NCBI GenBank assembly: GCA_037903475.1
Contig: JBAJFG010000047.1
Span: 4,750,001 to 4,814,000, forward strand
DNA length: 64,000 nucleotides
Origin: Ancylostoma caninum
Lineage: Eukaryota > Nematoda > Chromadorea > Rhabditida > Ancylostomatidae
Reading direction: 5' to 3'
Shown: in pieces, positions 1 through 11,800 of the stretch
How positions within the stretch are numbered: position 1 is the stretch's first letter
Layout: each line of letters starts with the position of its first letter
Translations under genes and position numbers: made by a program
The notes under the pieces: generated by a model
What the model was told of the DNA's origin: nothing
Database searches by the model: none
The model's input: the letters and a program-made list of their open reading frames with translations, nothing else

Positions 1-155
1 TCTGAACAGCTATTAAATTCCGCGAATTTTTCTTGAAGCAGTCTTATATTAGCCTCATCTCCAGCAGTAGTTTTTTTTTCTGTGCAATTGCAGACCAACT
101 TCCTGAGTAACACTAACGTCGTCTACCGTAATCCACCACAACACCCATTTTCCAG

Positions 156-418
156 AAACGTCTGTCGCAACTACCGTAACTCTGACGTCAACTTCAACGA
201 CAACGTCTACAACACCGACAACCACAACCACTACACCAGTGAAAACGACCACGATCTCAGCCACCACCACTACCACCGCCGTCGTTGATGCGGGTCCCGA
301 AGTGAAATGCGTCGATTACGGTGGTTACTGTAGACTATGGGGTGTGTTAAATCTGTGCGATAGGCCATCTGTGATGGATATGTGTGTGAAGACATGTCAC
401 AGATCATGTAGATCATGA
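156..418 (+). CDS. 3' terminal exon of a Thr-rich ShKT-domain protein (5' part outside window)
   Basis: The exon follows a TTTTCCAG acceptor ending at 155, reads in the frame with codons at 158, 161 and so on, and stops with TGA at 416-418. The first two thirds code for a Thr/Ser-rich linker (runs of T with S, P and V), as in mucin-like secreted nematode proteins. The last ~35 residues form a ShKT module: C-V-D-Y-G-G-Y-C, then a spaced C, then M-D-M-C-V-K-T-C-H-R-S-C, giving the six cysteines and the acidic residue after the first Cys that are typical of the fold. ShKT domains occur in secreted or cuticle-associated proteins, proteases and channel-blocking peptides; which one this is cannot be told from one exon. 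An in-frame TGA at 104-106 rules out the earlier AG at 93 as the acceptor. The preceding bases (1-155) are intron. Confidence 0.75.
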
Positions 419-1770
419 TCATTATTGACTGATGCTGTGCCTTCTCTAATTGTATGACATATTGTCATTTGGTGGTTGATTCTGTATTTATTACATAAAA
501 ACTCGAAGAGACTTTTTTTCAAGCAGACAACAAGGTTTCGCTTGAGCCGCTCATGTCGCCTGGTGTAGCGGAACATTATTAGACAAAAGGCGAGCCATCC
601 CACAGAATGCCGCCTGAGTCGCTCCTCGTCGTCTGGTGTCACGGGAGATTATTTTCTCGCTCGTTGGCTGTCGGTTGCTTTTATTTGTTCTCTGGATCAA
701 TATTCTTGGATGAGTGGCTGCAGATGATTCTAGTATGTTTTTCTCATAATTGTTTCGTTCAAATACTAGCAACAAAATATCGCTTAATGTCGCGACTTTG
801 GTGTGCGAACGAGAGCATAAACAGAAAAACGATGAAGAAATGCAGCATATTATGAAGGTATCTTGTGCATTTTTCTTCATATCATGCAGAAAAGGAACAA
901 AAACAGCACGCGACTTTCTATCGCTTATACCCGCCAACTGTCGCCAGCTCAAGCGCGAGGCAGATCACGTTCCATGGCGACCGCACCAACTAAGCCAAAA
1001 TTCCTCTTCATCAATTATTGGCCAAGGTGCTCATTTTTCCTTATTAAGCATAACCGTGCCATCCTTGTGTTGGCGGTCCTTGTCCGCAATTGCGGCATAG
1101 TTTCACACTATGTTTACAGAACTAATTTCACAACGTTCATATATAAATAAACACTTTGATAGAAGAAAAAACGATGTGGCAGGAGTAGAACACAAAACCG
1201 GAGCATCGAAGCGATAAAGTTGAATAGGAAGAAGTATAAACGTGAGAAAAGACTACTATAATCATAAAAGTATAACGACGAACAATTTGGCAAGTTATTG
1301 ATTACTTGAAGAAAATACAAAATCAATCGATCAATAAAACTGTGAAAGACCATTGCAGCATTTCAATACGACACGCACTCTACACAGCATAGTGCGCAAC
1401 AAAAATCGATGATATTGATTTGAATACACTGTGTTCTCTGTGGGCAATACGTTACGGACCTACTACAGAAAATTCCGGATACAGTAAGCAGAAATTAGTG
1501 TTTGGCCAATTTAAATGCAAATAAATGCTAGCTGAAAACAACTCACTCGGCAATATTATGGAATGGGGTGGGATTATGACGCGTTCGGGGAATATCGATC
1601 GGGCAATCAATATCAATCGATGTCGATCGGCAATTGGAAATGGTCGAATTGGAAGAGGGTGTCAGATTAGCAGGGCATAACGCGTGAAGGAAGGTTTTTT
1701 AATGTGTTGGATAAATGAATATAATGTAGCAGAAAGGAAATTTTGAGTCAACCATGCGATGAAACGATGT

Positions 1771-2195
1771 AAGCCCCGCCCACAGGCTGCGGCACAGTTT
1801 TGAGCGCAAGCCTAAAAGTTTCTCTATTTCTCTGTACACTCTCAAACAATCAACGACCCTCACAGCTTCACAAACAATATTACATCTCGTTTGTTCTTAT
1901 TTGATGTGGACGTGGTGTTAAAATAATTGAAGAAACACACTGAATAACTACGGAACCGTGTCACAAAACGGAAATGGCTCCGCCCATCATCTGCGGCACA
2001 GTTGGAGGCAGAGACGCAGGAATGACTCTGCATCTCTGGACCCTCACAGCTTCACAGCTCGTTACGTGCAGATGTTATTGTTAAGTCTTTATGTGCTAAA
2101 TAAGAAATAATTTACAAAAGCGCTGCCCACAGGGTAGGGGTCAGAGAGCAGAGAAGCAGAGATGCGTCGCATGAACGCCACTCTGCTTCTTTGCT
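1771..2195. repeat. Degenerate repeat with GCGGCACAGTT and CCCTCACAGCTTCACA blocks
   Basis: Copy 1 (about 1771-1925) and copy 2 (about 1977-2090) share the blocks CTGCGGCACAGTT and ACCCTCACAGCTTCACA at similar spacing. A third, weaker segment (2120-2195) shares the GCCCACAG and CTCTGCTTCT blocks. Related words recur at 54577-54602 and 55108-55165, so the family is dispersed. Confidence 0.5.
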
Positions 2196-2256
2196 TTTTT
2201 TTTCTTGTTGAAACAAGTCAAAATTCTTCTTTTTTTCTTGTTGAAACAAGTCAAAA
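2193..2256. repeat. Tandem duplication containing palindrome CTTGTTGAAACAAG
   Basis: Two adjacent copies of a T-run followed by CTTGTTGAAACAAGTCAAAAT lie at about 2193-2223 and 2227-2256. Each carries a near-perfect 14-bp palindrome. Confidence 0.6.
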
Positions 2257-2580
2257 TATTCGAAAACCCGACAGGAAACCCTCCATCCCAGTTTGCACCC
2301 TACGTATCTGACACATGTAGATCAAATCGATGCAATCAATCAATAATCGACACGGAAGAACCGGGGCAATTTTTAAAAGCCAAGCAAACAACATATTTTA
2401 TATCACCAGGTGACGGAGAAGGATAACTCTCGAAGGGAAAAATCGATACGAGACAAAAATGAGAAAAAAAAAACTAAGCTCGCGCTAGTTCACAGATCCT
2501 ATAATTCGAGTGAAATAGCCTAGAGTGACGTCATCGATGTGACACGGTGACGTCACTGAACCACACATAATGTCACGTGA

Positions 2581-2595
2581 CGCACGCACGCACGC
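2581..2595. repeat. CGCA microsatellite
   Basis: Short run of CGCA/CACG tetranucleotides. A second CGCA run lies at 51049-51069. Confidence 0.7.
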
Positions 2596-2766
2596 ATATG
2601 ACATGCACGTGACGCTCAACGCACAATATAACAATAGATATTAATACCCGCATGCGCATGGCGTAACGTTTGCATTTTCCGGACGGTGGACGTCGGTACC
2701 TACAGTATCCGCAACAGCTATGGGACGAGGTGGCCGTGATTGCGGACTAAACACCACAGCCGACGG

Positions 2767-2886
2767 TTAAGAAGAGAATGACACCTCGTATCGGCATGGA
2801 ATGTCCGTCACGTACATCCGACTATAGTTCGGACCCCATCCTCGTCCGACGGAGATCACCAGATTGCCGTACGACAGTGCTGGATC
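2767..2886 (-). CDS. SMAD terminal exon: L3 loop and C-terminus
   Basis: Acceptor GCAATTTCAG, phase 0, 39 codons and TAA at 2767-2769. GRGWGPNYSRMYVTDIPC is the clearest SMAD signature in the gene (compare 'KGWGxxYxRQxxTxxPCW'). The Trp after PC is replaced by Arg. The protein ends EVSFSS, only five residues after the Glu, as in SMAD6/7; the last four residues superficially resemble SSxS but sit at the wrong place for a receptor phosphorylation site. Confidence 0.85.
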   Translation of the reverse strand, partial: DPALSYGNLVISVGRGWGPNYSRMYVTDIPCRYEVSFSS

Positions 2887-5800
2887 CTGAAATTGCGGAC
2901 ATTTGTGCAATATTGCGTAAAATCCCATGTATATACAGGAAAATCGCGATTTTAAGCGGAAAAATTGCGATTTTTTGGGAGAAAAATTTGAGCTCCGCCC
3001 ACCCGACTCATTCTCCTATGCACGTGCACAGCACGTTCGCTAGCCGGTGCACTGGCCGTAGCTTCACCCTTATGCACTCGGATACAGTAACCCGGTGATA
3101 GCCGTCGCAGCGTGTCCGGTTTCGTTGACGAAGCCGCCATACAGATAAACAACGGCCGTGTCCCACTGGAAAAACAAAAAAATTCATCCACTTATCCAGG
3201 AAATTGGATGAAAATTCCTGGATAAATTTGTCCTTACCTATTGTATAACCAAACATCCTCCGGAGCATCAGATCCTATAGGTTCGGATTGTCGTATCAAT
3301 GCAAATGACACTTCGTTCCGCAAATCCCATTCACAACATACTGGTTGAGCGTCGTGAACTATAAACGGAAGTGCGTGAGTGACAGATGTCCGGACAACTA
3401 GCACTTCACTCACCCGATTGGGACAGGATTCCCACAGCAGCGAAGGCTCCAGTGAGTTGAAGCGGCTCACCAATCCGATCCTTTCGATCCCACCTCGACA
3501 TGCGGCCCCATGCTGAAAATAGATGGATTCCAGTGTTAAGTTACCCTGGGTAAGAAGTTAGAGGGATAGGGTCTGAGAAAAGAGGAAAAAAGAGAAAAAA
3601 GAACTGGTTTGCGAAAACTTCTGAGGACCGGGTGCGTAACTGGGATTACCCTGAATGAGCGTATCAGTACACAAAAGTTTACCTATCGGTAACCGAGCCT
3701 CCACACGTTTACCCTACGTAATCCCAATTATGCGTCCAGAATAGGTTTTCTTGTTTTTTTTTGGTGGCTCTAAGAACCCTAAGGCTTCCCGAAATTGGAC
3801 CAAAGATTTAAACCAACGTCGTGGTGATGTGTAGATGCCATGGAGCACAGAAAGCAGCAGTGGGATCCCCAAACGTTCCCGGGAAGCGCTAGAGTACCCG
3901 CAAACCCAGAGTGGGCGAGTTTTCCCCGGCAAAAATCAATTCTGTCAAGGGATGGAAACAGATGGTATATGTATTACATGCGTAGCTACCCGAGAGCAAT
4001 GAGTTGTAAGAATTTTAGTCAGGAAAACTCGTCCATTCTGGGCCAGAAGAAAGGCCAACCTTCCCGGATACGTTCGTTACTACCCGCTTAACCCTATGGC
4101 CTAATGCCACCGACCTCCTCAAGATTACCTAACCCATGTTAAGAATCCTCTGGATTTTTCTCTGGATTTTAGCTTTTTGAGAGAATTTATTCTTTCTGGA
4201 ATCCATTACCTCCCAGAATTGCAAAAATACGCGTCCCGAATCGAAATGACCAATTTCCTGCAGATAGGGATAAGTAAACCTGAAAGAGGTGGAGCAATCA
4301 AGATCCATGATTGGTCAGCCCACGCAATCGGCCAATAGCAGAGCTCGATCGCACCGCCCTTTTCAGATATGATGCTCTCCGCCACTTTTCTACTTACCTA
4401 CACCAAAAACTATGCATCCCCCACTTCGATTCCCACCTGATCCCTCCATTTGCTGGAAAGCCAGCATTCTACTCAGCAGTCAATATATGTAACATAAAAT
4501 GTCAGCTGACATTCGTTGGCCAAATAAAAAACAGCAGACACGTAACCCAGAAATTAAGCATAAAATATGTCGAACGAGAGCCGACACCCCGAAAAAGTAA
4601 TCAGCTGACATCCAGACATGTCAGGACAAACAGCTGATTGCCAAAGAAATGTAGCAGAAGTTCACTAATTGCACTAATCTATCACCATGACAGGTTTCGT
4701 CTGGCACTGAAAATTCAAGTCAGGCGATCTCAGCTTCATTTCTTCATACTGTAGATATCCACGGAAGCACAGTTGGACTAAGGAGTCATACGTTGTAGTT
4801 GGGCCCATAAAGTTCCAGGCAAAATTTTTGGACATAGTGCACCGATTTTTGCTGGAAAACTCGTCCATCTTGTGCCTTTCCGACATGTTCACGAATCCCA
4901 AAACACACAACAGATGAACCTTAGGTGTTTCCTTTCTTTACGGCATAATTTATTTCTATTTTCTTATGTTACTCTTCTGAGATGAATATAAAACTCAGTG
5001 ATAAACATGAAAGCGTGTTCCACGGCCTGGATGCATCAATGAGATTACCCAGGGTAAAGCTTCGACGCTTGTGTTGACGATGGGTAAATATGGTCGTGTT
5101 AACAAGAACAGGCCTGGCTAATCTCAGTGATGCATGCGATCTCACATATTCTCGGCAGACGTATGAAAACCGCATAGAAAGCCTGTTGTGACGTTGATAC
5201 ATGGGTTAGCTAGAAACTCAGTAGACTTCCAAGTACTGAGAAATAATCGCATTGAGCTTATAACGAAGGATAATTATAATAGAGATCGTTCAGCAAATGG
5301 GCGCTTTAGTGGGGAGGGGTGGGGGGGGGGCGGGGGTGGGGTGAGCACAAGGGTCTCAGTAAGTCCTGTTATGTTGAATGTTGATGCATCCCTTAAAGAC
5401 GCAAGAACATAGCGTTACTGTTCTCAGGTGACATTGCATGAAGCCTTAAAAGTGAAAGTTTACGAAACCAAGGAATACAAAGGAGGTTACTTTTAAGATA
5501 GTCCCAAGGTCAAATTATGCAGAGCTGGACAGAAGCTGTGGTACAAGCTTAGCTACTGCTGCTCTCTTTGAGCTTTGCTTACTTGAGGAAATAAAATCCA
5601 AGTTTTTCATAGTAAATCAAGGAGAAAATAAAGCCATTTTTAGCCTGGATTTCAGTCAGCCCCTTTTCTCTTGGCTTCGACATGTTTTCGCAAATTGCAG
5701 CTCCACAAAAAGTCTTAATACCAATAACCCGTAAAATCTCCAAAGGTAGTCTTTTTTTGACTTGCTCATAAAGCACAAGCGATGTATTATAGTTTCCAGA

Positions 5801-8800
5801 CTATCAATGTTCTACCATGAATCGACTCATTATTAGGAGCGTGCAAAAGTTCCGGGGCAGTTCCACCTAATTTTTTAAAACGCCATAACTTGACTCAAAG
5901 TCAGCAATTTTTTCGGCCATTTTTAGGTGGGTGGCAGGAGTTCGGATTTTGGGATGACCTCCTCCTACTCTCGTACATTTCTTCCGTGAAACGAATTGTT
6001 AGAAAATCTGAAGATCGAATATCTGCAGGCTTGCCAGTGGTGACGGCTTGCCAGTGGACGTTGGTGCTCTTCGCTCAACTCACTCAAAATCCATCTACTC
6101 ACCTTCCCCTTCTTACCCATTTTCTTCTAGTAACGAGACATTGTTGGCTAAATTCCTCATAATGTCTTGCGCCCTTTGTACAAAGTCTGGTTAAACCTGC
6201 TCTTTCCTGGCACCTTTGCGATGACCAAATCTCTCTCCAAAATCGCATTATTGATGTTATGGGCCGCTTCCCTTGTTGACCTTCTAGATTTGACTTGATG
6301 AAGCGAAATTCCCCAAATTATTGCACAGCGCATAGCATTGGTTTCACACCCAAAACAGAGCAACGCTGTGACATGGACCCGAGCCAAAAGTGGTAAATGT
6401 AGCCGATGTTTTAGGCTACCAGCATATGTACATGAAAACCGTTGCAGGATATCGCAAACGCAAGGAGCAAAACGACGTTGAACGGTGAAATACCACCAAT
6501 TGCCCCAAAAGTTTTGCAGGCACCTAATGAAAATAGGGAAAGAAAAATTGCGACTACTCCGAGAATAACTCCGAAATTACTGGCACTCCAATGAGTGAGT
6601 CTGGCGGCAGAGGGGCCTGACAATTTTCGCCGGGATATTTTTTCTGATATTCCACAAAATTTCAAGGTAAATTACAGTGTTAGTAATTACAGCAGTCACT
6701 GCAGTAGGCAGAATATGTATAGTTTAATTCCAGCAGCATCAAATAGGTTAAAAACATGGAATTTACTACAGTGAAAACGAGAAAGTTATGTTTCGAATCG
6801 CTCATCATCCACCGGCGTTGCTCACAAATTCTCCCCGGAGGGTGATGATCTACACGGTTTTCTGGAGTTGACGAGTTTTCCCAGTAAAAATGTATCATTC
6901 GACCTGCTCATACCACTCAAGGGTGGCGACTAGTGGTGCAGATGGCTTGATATATCACATATTATTCGGAAAACTCGTCCACTATGGATGAGCAAGGGGC
7001 CTGGAATCTTTTCGAGACATTCGTGAATCCTACTATAGATTGCAGTCACCATCGGAATGTTCCTTGTTTCCCCTTCGCATATGATAAACCTTCACCTATC
7101 TATCAACTGCTCATTTCGTGCTATAATGCAAATCTCGTGACCCATGGCCAAACTGAACCAACGAAGGAAGAGCTAGATATTCAAAGCTTCCAGACTTATC
7201 TTCTTCACTACTTTATGTAAAGAAGTGTACTCTCAAAAAAAAAAAGCAGGTCCCGACGCGAAAACTTTCAACGCAAATGGTTGGCCGGCTTTCAATACGC
7301 AAGACACGACTAACACGCATGTGCAGCTATGTATAAACAAAGTCGTGTGCAGAAATCGACTTTGCATTGGTCAGCGAGGCCACTACTACGTCCGGATACT
7401 AGCCGTGATTCATCCAGAATCCAATTAGGACGGAATAGACAGGAAAACTCCGGGAAAATAGGAAGTTTCTGAAAAAGTAGGAAGTTTCTGGGGTAACCCC
7501 TGATTTTAAAGGAAAACCATTCCATTAACGGGCTGCACTGTATTTGTAAAGGATAAAACGGCCTGAATCGCGCTGAAAATTTTCATGGATTTTCAGAAAA
7601 TCCCCCGAAAAGCGCTTCAGATTTTTCAGCAGCAACGCGGATGCAGTGCTGCTGCTGCTGCTGCTGCCTCCTCGCTGAAATCCGATCGCGTCAAAGATTC
7701 GCGAAGCGCAAAAGAAATTCAACCACATTGCCGCCAGTCGTCGCGACGCGGCGAAAAAATCAATCGCTGTTATTTTGCAAGTGTAATCGCACCGGCATCC
7801 GCGCGTGCGTGTCCCACCCACACTTTTTCTCACACTCCCCGAAAAAGCGCATCGACACACTGTGTGGAAAAAGTAAAAGCAATTCTCGAATTACACCGGC
7901 CGCGATGGAGACAGAAAAAGAGCAAACAGCGGCAAAATGAGAGATTCCGAACGTTTGCGTCGGCTACTGGACTCTGTGAGCGAAAAATTACTAGTGATTT
8001 TCGAGCTCTTCGGGTCTTTAGAAGTGAAAAACACCGCTTGACAACTTGTGAATGCACGACGTGGAATGAGTCCAAATTAAGAGGAAAGGGAAGTTTTGGG
8101 ATTTCCATGTGCTCTGGTCATAAAACCTGGGCATTCTTACTTGATCATATGTGGTAATTCTTCTGTGCCACTCAGGTTGTTATAAGGACACGTTTATTAT
8201 GGCCTAACGTTTCGACTCAATGCCGTCTTCAGAGGCCTGAAAGTGGTGCAAGTTCATGTATTTACGCTGTAAACCACTAAAAACCTCCTCACATATATTC
8301 ATTCGACTCATCCTATTATTCCTCATTTAATTTATTTAAATTTTATTTAATTAAAACTCATCCTAAATTCGAAACGTTAGGCCGTAATAAACGAGTCCTT
8401 ATAAAGTGGCACAGAAGAATTATCACACATAATCAAGTTTTGGGACTGTTATCTATGAAATTCCATCGACTTGTGTAGCAGAGAACTTCATAATTAAGGA
8501 TATTGTAAGATTTGGAGTCGTTCCAGTCCTTTTTTTATTTCCTGAATGTGTATGAGAATTCATGTGATAAAGTAATAATAAGCAAGTAGGGAAATTTCGA
8601 AAAATTGCAAGATAAGAAAAACTTTATGACAAAAGTCAATTCTCACTGATCTTCAATTTACCGTTAGAGATCAACCCAGCATAAATTTTATTTATTTATT
8701 TACTTATTTATTTATTTACTACACCAGTAGGGGTGCTCACTTATGAAAATAGTCACGGCAAAGTTGCGATTGGTAGTGGTACAGCAAGGATCTTCCGAAT

Positions 8801-11800
8801 GTATTTAACCGTAGCCTCAACCACTGTGGGTAGAGTTAACCAACAGCGTATGGGTCATGATTAGGCTAAGCCTTCAGTTTACCAGGATATTATTTTCGAT
8901 TTAAAATGATACGAAATTGAAGAGTTCGCAAACACATGAGGTAAATGGCGCTAGGGATAACGCCACTTTTAGACAACATTTCAAAAAAAGCACTCAGAAA
9001 ATCCACAGGAACAAAAATTTGTTGCGTAAACAAGAAAAAGTTTCAAAATAGAGGCTTTGTTTTCAACTCTATTAAAGCTTCAATGAGTTTTTTCTAACCA
9101 GAATCAATTCTCGCTGTGAATTTTCGCAAATTTAAAAGAAAAAACAAAACGAAAACAAAATTAGTATACAATCAATACATCTTTTAAGATAGGATTCTGC
9201 TGATAGTACCCATACCATCTCCAATCCCGATGCGTTTAATAAACCGCGGATTTATCATAAGAAAACAAAATATTATAGATTAATTCGCACTGCAAAAAAG
9301 GAAAACCCAAAATTGGTGTACACTATTGCCCACTTCGTTCCCTTACCATATATGGAAAATTAGCGTAAAGAATCTGCTCCTCTCCGGAAATCATTGGCAC
9401 AGGAAGGCATTGTTCACGTGATTAATCACTTTTTTTCTCAGCAAGGGACACGTATAAACTTCAGGAAAATCAGAGGTTCCCGGAAAAATGGAAAGTTCGC
9501 CAGGAAAATTTGAGAAAAGGAAGATCCAAATTTTTGGAGAAAAGGTTGTATGAGCCCATCTGCACTGGAAAAGTACGAGAATTTCCAGGAAATCTTTCAT
9601 CTTGATCAGAAAAACCTCAACAAGTTTATTATTTCATTTCACTGCAAACTCCAGTCGAACGCTACATAATCAGTTGAATTTACTGGTTTACTTTTTACTC
9701 CGAAGAGTTGTTCATTCCAGATATTATAGATGGCAGGCTTTTTCCTGGTCTACAAACGAGTCAATAAATGGCTTACTTGTACAAGATTTAAAAAATAAAA
9801 TAAAATAAAATAAAATAAAATAAATAAATGAAAAAATCCGAGATTTATAAAATCTCGCTACAAAACTGATCATGTTTCAATTGGTTTTTGAACTTGAATT
9901 TCGCAAATTCCCAGAGATTTTTCAAAAATTATCTAAATAAAGAAAAACGAAATTTCCACAGTAAATAATGGCATGGAAGATTTTCAATGGACTGAGTGTT
10001 TGTGAGTAAAAAATTGCGGAAACTCCGAAACGGGTTAAATTTAAAGTTTTAGAGGATTTTGCGACCAATAATCATACATATGTATACAGCGCATTTCTAG
10101 GAATACGTGATGAGTTGAACTTCAAGGAGAATTTTCAGAAAAGTGAATTTTTGGGAAAAACGTGGGAAGTCTGCCATAAGAACGACCAGAGGGTCACAAA
10201 TGGGGCTCCAATTTTTTCCATATTTTCAGAGGAGTGGAAAGATTGCGCTACTGAGTTCTTCGGAAAAATCCATGAGATGCTCTGTCCATAAAAATCTCGA
10301 AGTCCGGTGTCCTAAATCGCGATGGGAGCAAAGCAATAGCTTTCAGTCCCGTAAAAGAATCAACCGTAGCCATATCCGTTCGGTTTCCAACCATGGTTTT
10401 GAGACCCTCAGTTAACCAGGTGATCCCCGGCCTTTTCCATCCACGAATCCCAGCCGCAGCGCTCGCGGACACCTCTTGCACCCCGCGTTGACCCCTTTGC
10501 ACTGGACGCGCTCCAAAAAATGAAATTCCACTCGTTTGGGGGTGTGGACGAGTGTGTGAGGGGGTGCGTATGTATGGAGTCGGGGGCGAGAGTCATGAAA
10601 AGCGAGAGTGTGCTCGACGAGCAGAAATCAATGCTCCGGCGACAATGGAGCTCAATCACGGATCGCCAAACGTGGTGCTGCCGCTGGCGGTGGGGTGACG
10701 GACGCGCAGAGAGCGTGCGCGACGCGGACGCACAGCGTCGTCCGGAAGTGGAGGTCAGCGGAAGTGAAATACAAAGCGACGACGGATGCCAGCAGCGCCG
10801 GAAACAAGACTCTGACTAGCTGGCGTGTGCGCTTGTTCTGCTACAAACACGGCACGAAACGGCTTCCGGCCCTGGCCACTGATTGGTGACTGATTCTTGG
10901 GAGACGCCATGGGATGGAATCAGAGGCTGAAGAACACTAATCAGCGTTGGTCAAAGATTCATGACGATTTGTGAGGGCAAAACTACTCCGGAAATCTCGA
11001 AATGGTATCTATCCACCAACGTTTATCAGTCAAAAAAAGAGACTATAGAAAACTTCGGTGGAAGAACACCTAGAATGACCATTACCTCTAGGGTCGCATC
11101 CTATCATTCAGATTACCCAGGGTAAACTTCTTATCATCCATTAACTTTAAATATCGTTAACATGGGGGGTCAACACGCTTACCCTAGGTGATCTCTGATG
11201 CATCCACCCCGGTAAGGGGTAGTCAGTTCTCCTTCTGGCTCCAAATAAGAAGTCCTGGATACGAAAGAAATATGACTTAGGCTCGAACGTCGGGAGAAAA
11301 TTAAGAAGTACCCGGAGTGGACCTAAGGACACATGCATAGGCTCAACCTCTTTCTTAGGGTCTATTCATAGAGATGATAACCCTAAGAACTGCATAGACA
11401 ATTCTTACCATGAAAGAATGCAAAAACAAAAATATGTGGCCCATTTTTGGAGAGAAGGGGCAACATCAAGTAAGGATGTAAGCAGGTTCAACCCAGAGCT
11501 AGCCAGTATCATTAAAAGTATGGGTAATCTCATACCCATGGATACGATCAACCACGACTAGCGGCTGGGTATTGACAGCGTCACGTACTAGGTTTGGATG
11601 CGTCATTGAGATTACCCGGGGTAAACGAGATTACCCAGGGTGAGTGATAACGATGGGTTAATTTGCGTGGTGTGAACACGCTCGCCTTGGGTAATCTTAA
11701 TGAGATGCGTGGCCACTGCTAAGCTTGCTCTACTGGGTTCCAGGTAAACGGAAGAATTGGGTACGTTATCACATTTATCATGGTAACCTCAACAATCTCT

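Larger units (their letters stand above)
419..2766. other. Convergent intergenic stretch between ShKT gene and SMAD gene
   Basis: The two flanking genes point toward each other here. I see no convincing coding exon. AATAAA-like hexamers occur near 1146 and 1333 (plus sense). The right half carries degenerate repeats (1771-2195), a short duplicated palindrome (2193-2256) and a CGCA microsatellite (2581-2595). Confidence 0.5.

Noticed and set aside
3234..3473. Unspliced 79-codon minus ORF across two SMAD exons
   Set aside because: Phase from the linker exon and the MH2 match (WGRMSRWDRKDRIG) favour splicing out 3359-3413.
7585..8157. 190-codon plus ORF with poly-Ala
   Set aside because: GC-rich composition explains its length; it runs into the fold-back element at 8139, has no domain, and comparable frames are open on the other strand.
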